A stretch of 64,000 nucleotides of DNA from JBKBUF01 sp046290815 (GCA_046290815.1 JBKBUF010000022.1:16798-80797); one strand, 5' to 3'. Positions 8,701 through 17,674 are shown, numbered from the stretch's first letter. Translations and numbers: made by a program. The notes: generated by a model not told the origin, from the letters alone.

Positions 8701-10682
8701 TAGATCCTTTAAGAACTAAAGGTGCACAAACCTATTACATTGACAATATTCAGTATGATGTGATGCCAAATTGTGTTGCAGATATAGCAGCATCTAATGT
8801 TCTGATGGATTTTGATCAAAACAGAAATATTACTAAGGTTTATCCGGGTACTCCTGTATTTGATGATGTTGCTGCTAATCCAAGCACGACCGGCAACTCA
8901 AGTGCACTTACAGGAAAACTTGTCAGAGCAGCTACCGGACAGTATGCTTCATCTATCAGGTACAGTGCATGCGGAGATAATTTTTTAATCCAATCCGGCA
9001 AAAATAAGTTTGAATTGATGGTTTATTCGCCTCAAGTAGGTGTAGCTGTTGAATTAGATTTCAAAACATCTGCAGAGGTAAGTATTAAATCAGTATCCAA
9101 ACTTACCACAAAAGCAAATCAGTGGGAGACACTTGTGTTTGATTTTTCAGACATTACCAATACTACTACAGCAACGCTGTTGGATATATTCATCGATCCG
9201 ACTGCTCAATTTGTTTCGACTGTTGCATCAAGGACTTACTTTATTGATAACCTGAAATATTCGACTGAAGCCGGTCCGGAAATTGCTGTATTTGCAGGTG
9301 ATGCTCTTAAACTTACCGGGTCTTCACACTCTTTCGGAACTGTTGCTGCAGGATCTTCCTCTGCTGATGTTGCATTTTCAATCAGAAACTATGGTTCGGC
9401 ACTGTTGACCTTGAGCACTCCTCCTTCGGATTTAGTGATTTCAGGTCCTAATGCTGCTGACTTTGTGGTTACAAAAAATCCTACCTATGTAACTAATGTC
9501 AGTGCAAACAGCGCTACCAATTTCTTTATTAAGTTCTCTCCAACCACTGGCGGAACTAAAACAGCAACATTGACAATTGCTAACAATGATGGGGACGAGA
9601 ATCCTTACATCATTACACTTTCAGGTACATCTACTTGCCCAACGCTTAGTACTACACCTGCGGTGTCAGGACCGGCAAACCCTTGTACAGGAACTACACA
9701 GACCTATAGCATCACTACAGTAACCAATGCATCAAACTATGCATGGACAGTACCTTCGGGTATGACTATTACCGATGGAAATGGTACAACCAGTATAACA
9801 GTATCTATAGGTGGTTCAGGTGGAGATATAATGGTAACTCCAAGTAACCATTGTTCGACGGGTACTCCTGCTGTTAGAAGCGTATCTGTAAATAGTGTCC
9901 CAGCAATCCCTGGTGCTATAAGTGGTCCATCTCCTGTCTGTGCAAACAAAACAGGTTTGGTTTACAGTATTACTCCATTGGCTAATGTAACCGGTTATGT
10001 GTGGACAGTACCTTCAGGTGCTGTAATTACAAACGGAAGCACAACTAACTCTATCACTGTTACATGGGGAACAACTGCAGGAAATATCACAGTAAGAGGA
10101 ACCAATGCTTGTGGAAATGGACCTACTAATCAAAGAAGCATTTCCTTGACTACTGTATCTTGCAATCCTCCTACAGAAAAAACCATCAGTGGTCCGACTA
10201 CTGTAACTGCAGGAAGTACGCATACATATTCTGTTTCTGCTCCTGAGACCGGTTCTACATATTCATGGACACTTCCGTCAGGCGCTACAATTGTAAGTGA
10301 AAGTTCAGATAAAAGCAGTATAACAGTCACATTCGGTACTACCGGAGGCACACTTACACTTACAGAAACCAATGGCGCAGGTTCCACCAACAATACGCTT
10401 ACTATAACTGTCAATCCGGTAACAGGAGTTTCAGGTGCATTGGCTAATGCTATTTTAATTGCTCCGAATCCTGGAAACGGTATTTACAATGTTAGCTTCA
10501 ACAGAAGCATTGCGGGAGAAGTATCAGTTACTGTAAGAAATCTTTTCGGAGAAACAGTATATTCGAATAGCAACGCTGATAACAGTTTTGCAGTAGATAT
10601 CCAAAACCTTGCAAACGGTGTGTACTTCCTGGAAATTCAAACTTCAGAAGGTACCGCTGTGAAAAGAATAGTAAAAGAGTAA
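5739..10682 (+). CDS. Giant secreted GH8 glucanase with ASH, jelly-roll, PKD and T9SS domains
   Basis: This 1647-residue exported enzyme has a signal peptide ending MAQ and a GH8 domain at about 30-400. GH8 marks are EGIGYGMLLAA (acid Glu96), ATDADFDAAYALL (Asp149, Asp151) and GYDASRYPWR (Asp285, the expected base of the GH8a subfamily). GH8a enzymes cut beta-1,4-glucan; chitosanase or xylanase activity is possible. Downstream are choice-of-anchor-D/ASH modules (about 406-539 and 543-657) and three tandem modules of about 165-180 residues (661-841, 843-1010, 1013-1178). Each of these starts with DFDxN and ends with a YFIDNIxY-type strand, as in galactose-binding-like CBMs. Then come a third ASH module (1180-1299), three PKD/Ig-like modules (1300-1561) and a T9SS type A sorting domain (about 1573-1647). 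It is a single-gene unit between two terminators. Confidence 0.9.
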   Translation: MKKTYSLRVLILMFFVLTHIEIMAQINSTPAVVPFNSNPNYGTNGMMPTNLPTSGTFGKSTDAANAYNAWKSEFREVCSGKGARIKFDNTSETVSEGIGYGMLLAAYAADKTFFDELYTYWKAYLSPNGLMNWKINGCGGVIGTGSATDADFDAAYALLVAANQWPSATTPHNYTNEFNTMIARIRQFDMANNGRATNGDSWFQNDCTNPGYHSPGYYQAFASKNTTNATYWSNTAYNFAYDVLWAANAHSTTGLVSNWSNSTGTPNQCNSAGNGQIEPIGFGYDASRYPWRIAQDVLWYNSTKGRVLANKITEYMKGRGATNIGGPLNLNGTNGSGYQRNATFISMLTLAVMAADNNTTNQNFLNSMYTQTVNSINGDAYFGKTLRVISLFMLTGNFWKIGTTSNQEINVRATGVKVGTGSTTATNLQVDHNSTFDFQNTQTTAGNPEGKTITFTIENLGFQNLNLTGNPNRVTVSGPDAAMFTIVQPSLSTLSLNQTTTFTVQFRPTSTGVKTAALSIASNDADENPYIINLTGLGTLNQANSNLQITLYNDTPIACGGTLAFGNATTGAFATRVLKIKNTGDGALNLTSYTYSSARFSTVGTAPTTVPVGGTALLTVQFNPNAASSFSGTLTIANNDPVKPSCVINLTGTGVACTSSGDILQDFDNNNNLVQRTGSVNTTFTPNEPNPYINNGNSSGHVGKLVIPAGAGAYSKGLVFTPCNTSGQVINYTGRKTLTMLFYSTAPGIPIVVNLKDNTGFSGSYASIAAGNFATTKTNEWEKIVMDFGTASGAVWNPLTDAEANTTSFIEMFINNTSANGATPLTYFFDEIRFEPNPCIAGIPATKILNDFDNNQYVSLAYTNTTSNFAIVANPSKTGINLSNNVGRHNRTATGTDYDNGLRWSGCNGKIDLTINDGIVSFMIYSPVAGVPIIANIMKPDGPDANTDPDEAGSAQAVATLPNTWHKVYFDFSAYKNATDIISIDILIDPLRTKGAQTYYIDNIQYDVMPNCVADIAASNVLMDFDQNRNITKVYPGTPVFDDVAANPSTTGNSSALTGKLVRAATGQYASSIRYSACGDNFLIQSGKNKFELMVYSPQVGVAVELDFKTSAEVSIKSVSKLTTKANQWETLVFDFSDITNTTTATLLDIFIDPTAQFVSTVASRTYFIDNLKYSTEAGPEIAVFAGDALKLTGSSHSFGTVAAGSSSADVAFSIRNYGSALLTLSTPPSDLVISGPNAADFVVTKNPTYVTNVSANSATNFFIKFSPTTGGTKTATLTIANNDGDENPYIITLSGTSTCPTLSTTPAVSGPANPCTGTTQTYSITTVTNASNYAWTVPSGMTITDGNGTTSITVSIGGSGGDIMVTPSNHCSTGTPAVRSVSVNSVPAIPGAISGPSPVCANKTGLVYSITPLANVTGYVWTVPSGAVITNGSTTNSITVTWGTTAGNITVRGTNACGNGPTNQRSISLTTVSCNPPTEKTISGPTTVTAGSTHTYSVSAPETGSTYSWTLPSGATIVSESSDKSSITVTFGTTGGTLTLTETNGAGSTNNTLTITVNPVTGVSGALANAILIAPNPGNGIYNVSFNRSIAGEVSVTVRNLFGETVYSNSNADNSFAVDIQNLANGVYFLEIQTSEGTAVKRIVKE

Positions 10683-10707
10683 TAGAGAAGTTTAATATTT
10701 AGTTTAG

Positions 10708-10733
10708 AGAGGCCGGAATTCCGGCCTCTTTTT
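10708..10733 (+). terminator. Intrinsic terminator after the GH8 gene
   Basis: A perfect palindrome, AGAGGCCGGAA followed by TTCCGGCCTCT, with a T-run directly after it. Confidence 0.8.
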
Positions 10734-10845
10734 ATTTTAGAGAATATTATTTTTATTATGTTGAATTTTAGCGTATTATAAGAAAAGATTGCTGAAAATT
10801 TTTATATGGTTTCTCGTTTATAATTTTGCATATTATCCTTGCTGA

Positions 10846-11232
10846 ATGGTAATGACCAGGTTTTTTATATGTATGATAATTATTGTTGTTTCTTCGGTAT
10901 GTTCTTTGTCAGGACAATCAATGAGCAATTATGATTATTCAAGCAACTCATTGGACATTCCAGATTCATTTGATGATTTAATTAGTGAGACCTCAATTCT
11001 TGATAACCTTGATGTTTTTGATTATAAAAGGGAGGTAAAAACACCTGTTAATAGTGATTCTTCTGAAGATTATGATTTTGATGAGGTGTATCCCTCCTGC
11101 GATTCCAGTATTGAAGATTTGCAATTTTCTGTATTTTGGATATTTTATTATGACAATAATTTCAATTGCCTTTCTTTTTTCCACTTAATAGATAGAAGCA
11201 AAGAAGTTCTCCTTCCTCCTCCGATTATTTAA
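10846..11232 (+). CDS. Small exported acidic protein preceding the metal-efflux pump
   Basis: This 128-residue protein has a signal peptide (RFFICMIIIVVSSVCSLSGQ) and a Ser/Asp-rich middle. It has a hydrophobic aromatic stretch (FSVFWIFYYDNNFNCLSFF) and a C-terminus LLPPPII. ATG 10846 or 10852 could start it. It lies 110 bp upstream of the CzcA-OMF gene, in the same position relative to a metal transporter as the 108-residue protein at 682, and has a similar PPxII ending. I do not recognise a named family; an accessory or leader role in metal efflux is inferred from position. Confidence 0.55.
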   Translation: MVMTRFFICMIIIVVSSVCSLSGQSMSNYDYSSNSLDIPDSFDDLISETSILDNLDVFDYKREVKTPVNSDSSEDYDFDEVYPSCDSSIEDLQFSVFWIFYYDNNFNCLSFFHLIDRSKEVLLPPPII

Positions 11233-11342
11233 TCATTGTTTTTTGTATTTCCGATTTTCCATTTGTTCTTAATGAATGAGTGGAAATAGTTATTCATTTA
11301 TTACCATGAATAATAGATTCTATTTTCAATACTTATTAAATA

Positions 11343-14300
11343 ATGATGGATAAAATAATTGAGTTTAGTACCCGCAACAGACTTGCTGTACTTATTTTAA
11401 CCGCATTGCTGGTAGTCTGGGGATTTTATTCTTTAAACAGATTGCCAATTGATGCAATGCCTGATATTACAAATAAACAGGTAAATATTCTTACTCTTAG
11501 CCAGAACCTGGGAGCAGTAGAAATTGAACAATTTATAACTTCTCCAATAGAACTTGAAATGTCCAATATTCCAGGCCTGGTCGAACAGAGGTCAATTTCA
11601 AAATATGGATTGTCATTTATTACCCTTGTTTTTAAAGATGAAACAGATCTTTACTGGGCAAGACAGCAGGTTTCTGAAAGATTGAGTACCGTAAAAGAAA
11701 ATCTTCCTGAAAATTGCGGTACACCCCAGCTTGCACCTATTACAACAGGCATAGGGGAGATATACCAATATGTACTTATGCCGGCAGATCCGGCAGATCC
11801 GGCAGATCAATCTTTTTCTTTAATGGAGTTAAGAACAATTCAGGATTGGGTAATTAGAAAAAATCTGCTTGGGAGTCCCGGAGTTGCAGATATAAGCAGT
11901 TTTGGAGGTTTTAAAAAGGAGTTTCATGCAAAAATCAAACCTGAACAAATGAGGGCATTAAATGTCACAGTATCGGAATTGTTTGAAGCTGTGAAAGCCG
12001 GAAATAATAACACAGGCGGGGCATATATGGAAAAAGACGAACGCGCTCATTACATAAGAGGGATTGGTTTGTCAACAACCACAGAAGATATAAAGAATAC
12101 AGTTATTAAAATTCATTTCGATAGTCCTGTTCTTGTAAAAGATGTCGCAGAAGTAGAATTGGGTAATAGTCTCAGGTATGGTGCGATGACAATGAACGGA
12201 CAAGGAGAAGTGGTTGGTGGTGTAGTATTAATGCAGATGGGTGAAAATGCATCTAATGTAATTGAACAATTAAAGGAAAGACTAGAGGAGGTCAAGAAGA
12301 AACTTCCCGAAGGCCTGGTTATTGAAACATTTATTGATCGTCAGAATCTGGTACAAAGAACAACCAGTACAGTTACTAAAAATCTTGTGGAAGGAGCAAT
12401 AGTAGTACTTATTGTTTTGATAATTTTTCTAGGGGATTTAAGAGCAAGTCTGATAGCAGCCTCAGTTATCCCTCTTTCTATGCTTTTTGCTTTTGGATTA
12501 ATGGTGCAGTTCGGTGTGATAGGAAACCTTATGAGTCTTGGTGCACTGGATTTCGGATTAATTGTCGATGGTGCAGTGATTGTAGTCGAAAGCATAGCTT
12601 TCGTACTTGCAGTTTATGCAGCGCGTATGGGAAATAAAATGAGTTATGAAAGTCGTCAGGAGATAGTAATTGAAGGGGTAAAAATGGGCAAAAAAACTGG
12701 ATTGTTTGGAATTCTTATAATACTTGTTGTTTATACTCCCATACTTTTTTTGTCAGGAGTAGAAGGTAAGATGTTTCGACCAATGGCCCTTACTGTAGCA
12801 TTTGCAATTATAGGAGCTTTAATACTAGCCTTTACCTATGTTCCTATGATGTGTGCATGGGTGATGAAGCCTCATAAGGTAGGAGGGGTTTCAGACAGGT
12901 TTGTAGATTTTCTGTACTTTAAAATCTACAGACCCTACTTTGTAAAAACCCTACGATACCAAGGTTTACTTATTTCTACTGTGGTTGTTTTATTGGTCAT
13001 TTCAGGTATAACGTTCACAAGGATAGGCGGAGAATTTATACCAAAACTGGACGAAGGGGACATTCAGATAGAAGTGCGGTTACCCGTAGGTACCAGTCTG
13101 AATAAAAGTATAGACAATTCGCTTAAAGTTCAGGCCGCATTACTAAAAAAGTTTCCTGATGAGATTAAAGACGTGATCTCTAAAATCGGAACATCGGAGA
13201 TACCATTGGATCCGGTTCCAATGGAGTGTGCAGATTATATTGTTGTTACCAAGGATAAAAGCAATTGGGGGAAAGTTAAAAGCAAACAGGAACTCATTGA
13301 GGAAGTCGTTAAAGTTTTTGATGATTTTCCCGGATTGACCATTTCTGTGCAGCAACCCATTGAAGCGAGATTTAATGATTTGTTAAGCGGAGCCAAGACA
13401 GATGTTGTATTTAAAGTGTTTGGTAACGACCTGAATGAAATGACAAGAATTGGTAAGGATATAATGTCGGTGTTAAGGCCAATTCCGGGAGCATCTGATG
13501 TTCAAATGCAATTAGTCAATGGTCTGCCTCAGGTAAGAATTAATTATAACCGGGCACAGATGGCATTTTATGGAATTAAAATTCAGGATGTGAATGACAT
13601 CATTCAGACTGCTTTTTCGGGTAAAGTAACCGGAATAATATATGATGAAGACAGGCGGTTCGATTTAGTGGTAAGGCTTCATCCTAAAGACAGAAACAGT
13701 CTGGAGACTATAGAAAATCTCCTGATCAGAACACATCAGGGGAATAATATTCCTTTGAAAAAAGTTGCCTCAATTACTACTGATATCGGTCCAACTGAAA
13801 TACGACATAATGAAAAGAAGAGGTTTGTTCAGGTAGGTGTAAATGTAAGAGGGACTGACATGGAAAGTCTGGTAAAAATAGCTAATAAGGAAATTAAGAA
13901 AAAAGTAAATCTTCCATATGGTTATGAAATTATATCCGGAGGACAGTTTGAAAATTTACGAATTGCAAAGCAGAGATTGCAAATTGTTGTTCCTATTGCT
14001 TTAGCAGTAATCTTTGCCTTGTTATTTGCTTCTTTTGGTACCTTTAAGGAAAGTCTGTTGATATTTACTGCTGTACCTCTGTCAGCAGTTGGAGGGATAT
14101 TCGCATTGTATTTTACTGAAATTAATTTCAGTATCTCGGCAGGTGTCGGGTTTATATGTCTCTTTGGTATTGCTGTTTTGAACGGTATTATGCTGGTAAA
14201 TGAATTTAAGAATCTTGAGAATAAGGGTATAAAAGAAATATATTTAATTGTAGTTTCAGGTGTAAGGAATAAATTCAGGCCGGTACTGATGACCTCTGCA

Positions 14301-15689
14301 GTTGCTGCTCTTGGTTTTCTTCCAATGGCAATAGCTACAGGTGCAGGTGCAGAAGTTCAAAAGCCTCTGGCGACAGTTGTTATAGGAGGACTTATATTAT
14401 CAACTTTACTTACCTTATTTGTACTTCCTGTTCTATATATTTTGTTCGGCAAGGTTAAGGTGAGGGCCGGAAACAGGAAAAGTAAGAGGCAAAAAGCAGC
14501 TATAGGAATTATTTTGTTGGCGATAGTTATTCCTCTTAAAAGCTCTTTTGCTCAGGACAATCCTGTCTCCAGAGATGGCGCAAAACAGTTGGCTCTTGAA
14601 AAGCATCCTCAAATGCAGGTTGCAGAAAGCAATTTAAAGAGACAACGACAATTATTGCCAACTGCCTTCGAGGTGATAAATCCTGAATTTCTTTTTCAAT
14701 CTCCTGATGGACTCACCATGAGGCCTAGTGTGCTTGCCTGGCTTGATTTTCCAACTTTTTATTACCACCGATCAAAGGCATTGAATAATCAGGTAGGACT
14801 TGCAGAAACAGAGAAAATGATCAGTAAGAATTTACTTTTGTACCAGGTTGAAGAATCTTATAACCGAGTACAATTCCTGATAGCCCGTAGAAATATACTT
14901 TACAGACAGGATAGTTTATTTTCTGCTATTCTTGATATAAATAATTTGCGCTATGAAATAGGTCAGATTTCCAATCTTGAAAGGATCAATAGTGAGGCCA
15001 GATACCGATCTGTCAGAAATTCTTTGCAACAAACAGAAGCAGCATTAGTTGCAGCAAAATTGCGACTTGCAAATATAATTGGAAGCCCCGGCGATAGTAG
15101 TATTACTCCGGATCATGCTTTAAAAGCGTATCCTCTTCTAACAGTTATGCCTGGATTAGTAATGAATAATCCTTTTGTAGATTATTATACCAAACAAATG
15201 AAACTAAGTGAACGGATGCTAAAAATGGAAAAGGCAAGAGCGTTCCCAGGTATTATGTTGGGTTATTTTAACCAGGCTACTCCCTCAGACAGGTCATTGT
15301 ACAGGTTTCAGTATGGTATTACTGTACCTGTTGCTTTTTGGTCGTACCGTGCAAGAATTGCGTCTGCAAATACTGGAAGAACCGTTGCAGAAAAACAATA
15401 TCAGGCAAATTTGTATAAACTGAACGATGAATACCTTAAGGCATTATCTGATTACAGGCAATATAGAGAAGCATTAAACTATTTTGAACAGATCGGTATT
15501 CAGCAATCGCATCAGTTGTTGGAAGCGGCATCTGAAAGTTTCCGGTTGGGAAGCATAACCTATTATCAATATCTCCAAAATCTCCAGCAGATTTTTGAAA
15601 TTGATTTAGGGTATGTAGATGCACTTAATCAGTTCAATGAAGCCTCAATAATACTTAATTTTATAACAGGTCAATTTGCATTGGAATAA
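11343..15689 (+). CDS. CzcA-type heavy-metal RND pump fused to a TolC-like outer-membrane factor
   Basis: This 1448-residue fusion has an RND permease of the heavy-metal family at about 1-1040 (MMDKIIEFSTRNRLAVL onward). The TM4 motif DFGLIVDGAVIVVES matches the divalent (Zn/Co/Cd, CzcA) type rather than the Cu/Ag (CusA) type. From about 1041 a basic stretch and a hydrophobic segment ending SSFAQ look like a leftover signal peptide, followed by a TolC/OEP domain (about 1073-1448). Fused CzcA-OMF proteins are known in Bacteroidota. It should pump divalent cations out with the adaptor encoded next. A perfect triplication of CCGGCAGAT (11781-11807) encodes PAD-PAD-PAD in a periplasmic loop. Confidence 0.9.
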   Translation: MMDKIIEFSTRNRLAVLILTALLVVWGFYSLNRLPIDAMPDITNKQVNILTLSQNLGAVEIEQFITSPIELEMSNIPGLVEQRSISKYGLSFITLVFKDETDLYWARQQVSERLSTVKENLPENCGTPQLAPITTGIGEIYQYVLMPADPADPADQSFSLMELRTIQDWVIRKNLLGSPGVADISSFGGFKKEFHAKIKPEQMRALNVTVSELFEAVKAGNNNTGGAYMEKDERAHYIRGIGLSTTTEDIKNTVIKIHFDSPVLVKDVAEVELGNSLRYGAMTMNGQGEVVGGVVLMQMGENASNVIEQLKERLEEVKKKLPEGLVIETFIDRQNLVQRTTSTVTKNLVEGAIVVLIVLIIFLGDLRASLIAASVIPLSMLFAFGLMVQFGVIGNLMSLGALDFGLIVDGAVIVVESIAFVLAVYAARMGNKMSYESRQEIVIEGVKMGKKTGLFGILIILVVYTPILFLSGVEGKMFRPMALTVAFAIIGALILAFTYVPMMCAWVMKPHKVGGVSDRFVDFLYFKIYRPYFVKTLRYQGLLISTVVVLLVISGITFTRIGGEFIPKLDEGDIQIEVRLPVGTSLNKSIDNSLKVQAALLKKFPDEIKDVISKIGTSEIPLDPVPMECADYIVVTKDKSNWGKVKSKQELIEEVVKVFDDFPGLTISVQQPIEARFNDLLSGAKTDVVFKVFGNDLNEMTRIGKDIMSVLRPIPGASDVQMQLVNGLPQVRINYNRAQMAFYGIKIQDVNDIIQTAFSGKVTGIIYDEDRRFDLVVRLHPKDRNSLETIENLLIRTHQGNNIPLKKVASITTDIGPTEIRHNEKKRFVQVGVNVRGTDMESLVKIANKEIKKKVNLPYGYEIISGGQFENLRIAKQRLQIVVPIALAVIFALLFASFGTFKESLLIFTAVPLSAVGGIFALYFTEINFSISAGVGFICLFGIAVLNGIMLVNEFKNLENKGIKEIYLIVVSGVRNKFRPVLMTSAVAALGFLPMAIATGAGAEVQKPLATVVIGGLILSTLLTLFVLPVLYILFGKVKVRAGNRKSKRQKAAIGIILLAIVIPLKSSFAQDNPVSRDGAKQLALEKHPQMQVAESNLKRQRQLLPTAFEVINPEFLFQSPDGLTMRPSVLAWLDFPTFYYHRSKALNNQVGLAETEKMISKNLLLYQVEESYNRVQFLIARRNILYRQDSLFSAILDINNLRYEIGQISNLERINSEARYRSVRNSLQQTEAALVAAKLRLANIIGSPGDSSITPDHALKAYPLLTVMPGLVMNNPFVDYYTKQMKLSERMLKMEKARAFPGIMLGYFNQATPSDRSLYRFQYGITVPVAFWSYRARIASANTGRTVAEKQYQANLYKLNDEYLKALSDYRQYREALNYFEQIGIQQSHQLLEAASESFRLGSITYYQYLQNLQQIFEIDLGYVDALNQFNEASIILNFITGQFALE
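11781..11807 (+). repeat. Three-copy 9-bp tandem repeat inside the CzcA-like gene
   Basis: CCGGCAGAT occurs three times without a mismatch and keeps the reading frame, encoding PAD three times. Copy number could change by slippage without a frameshift. Confidence 0.8.
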
Positions 15690-15713
15690 TCATTTTTAAA
15701 AGGAATTAAGATC

Positions 15714-16880
15714 ATGAAAAATATTATCATACTATATACATTTGTTTTTATGGCATTAGTTGCCTGTCAGACGACATCAAATACTCAGCAGGCAGATGAA
15801 GGAATAGTCAAAGAGGGAATTGTTTCATTAACTCGTGCACAATTAGAAAACATGGGTATTGAGACAGGAAAAATAAAATTACAATCGATAAAGCCAGTTG
15901 TTTATGCAACGGGAAGAGTTGAACTTTTGCCTCACCGTCAAGCTTTTATTAGTTCAAATATTAGCGGTAAGATTAAAAATATTTATGTACATAAGGGGCA
16001 ATTTGTTAATAAGGGACAACCTGTTTTCAGTGTTACAAGTCTGGAACTTGTTGATATGCAAAAGCAGTATGTTGCCTCATTAAATGAGGTTAAATTCCTT
16101 TCCTCTCAATATTCCAGACAGAAAGAGTTACTTGATAAAAAGATTGGCGCTCTTGCCGATTTTCAGGAGGTAGAAACTAATTACAAGAATGCTTTAGGAA
16201 ATAAAGAAGGTTTATATGAAAAATTGAAATTGATTGGCATTTCACCCGAAAGTCTTGAAAACAATGCTGAGATAAATTTTGTAAATGAAATAAATATTAA
16301 TTCACCTATTTCCGGATATGTATTTGCTATGAATGCAATTATAGGTATGCTTGCAGAAACTAATATACAGCTGGCTCAGATTATTGATCCTTCTGAAATG
16401 GTTGCAGAGGTAAATGTATTTGAAAAAGATATAAACATGGTGGATGAAAATGATGATGTGCTGGTCGAATTTATTAATCAGAATATTCCTGATATTAAAG
16501 GAAAAGTACAGCATATTTCAAAGTCAATTGATCCGTCGACCAGGTCTGCATTAGTTTATGTCACTTTTACTCCGGATAAAAATTATAATATTCTTCCTGA
16601 AATGTCAATTCGGGTCAAAATTTCAGGAAGGAATGAGAATAAAATTGCGAGTACATTGCCATTGAAGTCAGTTATAAAGGAAGGAGAAATTTCCTATGTA
16701 TATTATGGAGAAATGCGTGATGGGAAAATTAACTTTAAGAAATGTAAGGTAAATCTGGGTAGCGACGATGATGTTTTTGTGGAAATTAAATCCAATGTTA
16801 CATTTCCGGAAGAAGCCATCTTTGTGTACAGCAATCCATATATTATAGATGTGGAATATAAAAACAGGAATTCTGATTAG
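15714..16880 (+). CDS. Periplasmic adaptor (CzcB-like) lipoprotein of the RND efflux pump
   Basis: This 388-residue membrane-fusion protein starts 24 bp after the pump gene. The signal peptide carries a lipobox (LVACQTTS), so the adaptor is anchored by a lipid. It then shows the usual HlyD/CzcB order: a lipoyl-like half (SGKIKNIYVHKGQFVNKGQ), a helical hairpin around residues 115-165, the second lipoyl half (INSPISGYVFAMNAIIGM) and beta-barrel and membrane-proximal domains. It links the inner-membrane RND part to the outer-membrane factor. No N-terminal His-rich metal-binding domain is seen. Pump and adaptor genes form the tripartite system in two polypeptides. Confidence 0.88.
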   Translation: MKNIIILYTFVFMALVACQTTSNTQQADEGIVKEGIVSLTRAQLENMGIETGKIKLQSIKPVVYATGRVELLPHRQAFISSNISGKIKNIYVHKGQFVNKGQPVFSVTSLELVDMQKQYVASLNEVKFLSSQYSRQKELLDKKIGALADFQEVETNYKNALGNKEGLYEKLKLIGISPESLENNAEINFVNEININSPISGYVFAMNAIIGMLAETNIQLAQIIDPSEMVAEVNVFEKDINMVDENDDVLVEFINQNIPDIKGKVQHISKSIDPSTRSALVYVTFTPDKNYNILPEMSIRVKISGRNENKIASTLPLKSVIKEGEISYVYYGEMRDGKINFKKCKVNLGSDDDVFVEIKSNVTFPEEAIFVYSNPYIIDVEYKNRNSD

Positions 16881-16942
16881 TATTTTGCTATTGGTAATTA
16901 AGTTCAATAAAAGTTTTGAAAGGATGACTTCTTTATTCGATC

Positions 16943-17391
16943 TTGAATCATATAGTTTATCAGTTGTTATTATTGTTTGTAGGTGAGACAGGGATGACAA
17001 TTGCAGACAGGACAGAACTTTCTGAGTCTTTTGTTGGAGGATTATTTACAGCAGTAGAAACTTCATTGCCAGAACTAATAGTTTCAATCAGTGCTGTCAC
17101 GCAAGGCTCTGTTACTATGGCGGTCAGTAATATTGTCGGGGGAATTCATTTGAAGTAATTGTCGTAGCGATCGCTGATTTCTTTTATCCCGGTTCGATCC
17201 TTCATGCTGTTTCAAAAACTGAATCATACATAATTACTCTTACAATTATTTTGATGTCCATTTTATTAATGGGCTTACTATATAGAGAGAAAAAGGGTAT
17301 AGCGAAAATCGGATGGGAAAGCCTCCTTATTTTTATAGTTTTTTTAACAGGCTATGGAATAATGTACTTTTTAAAATGTTCCTGGTTATAG
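16943..17391 (+). pseudogene. Truncated and frameshifted cation/Ca2+ exchanger remnant
   Basis: The first frame reads RTELSESFVGGLFTAVETSL then PELIVSISAV, the conserved membrane core of the CaCA sodium/calcium exchanger family, and ends IVGGIHLK-stop at 17158. The expected continuation (NSFEVIVVAIADFF) is in the next frame and runs on through about 80 further residues to TAG at 17389-17391. Restoring one A in the run at about 17143-17145 would join them. The N-terminal half of a normal exchanger is absent upstream, so the copy is both truncated and frameshifted. It follows the metal-efflux operon in the same direction. Confidence 0.7.
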
Positions 17392-17502
17392 TAATATTAA
17401 ATTAGTAAGAAATTTTCCTTATTATGCTTTGACAATCAACTGCTTATTGTTGTTTGGTGTGGCGTAATTAACATTTTTTCCACAAAATCGTAAAAGTACA
17501 TT

Positions 17503-17658
17503 ATGGAAAAGTTAAATGTTATTTTCAGACTATTACGTATCAGGACAAGGAAGACTGATATGAATAGCATTATTAATGATAATCTGGATCAGATTAAACA
17601 GATCAGGTTGAACCGTATGAAGTTTTACAGATCTTATAAAAAATCAATGGGAAGTTAG
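17503..17658 (+). CDS. Small basic hypothetical protein, 51 residues
   Basis: A frame from ATG 17503 to TAG 17656-17658 encodes a 51-residue basic protein (MEKLNVIFRLLRIRTRKTD, later KQIRLNRMKFYRSYKKSMGS). It has no signal peptide or membrane segment and converges on the lipoprotein gene at 17675. Bacteroidota genomes contain many such short basic frames, and I cannot name this one. Coding status is plausible but unproven. Confidence 0.35.
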   Translation: MEKLNVIFRLLRIRTRKTDMNSIINDNLDQIKQIRLNRMKFYRSYKKSMGS

Positions 17659-17674
17659 AATTACCTTTATAAGG

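Noticed and set aside
6048..10414. Several minus-strand open frames inside the GH8 gene
   Set aside because: They are antisense shadows of a repetitive Thr/Ser/Asn-rich coding sequence and show no domain or start signal.
16943..17158. 71-residue frame as an intact small gene
   Set aside because: Its sequence is the core of a CaCA exchanger and continues in the next frame after 17143, so I treat the region as a pseudogene.
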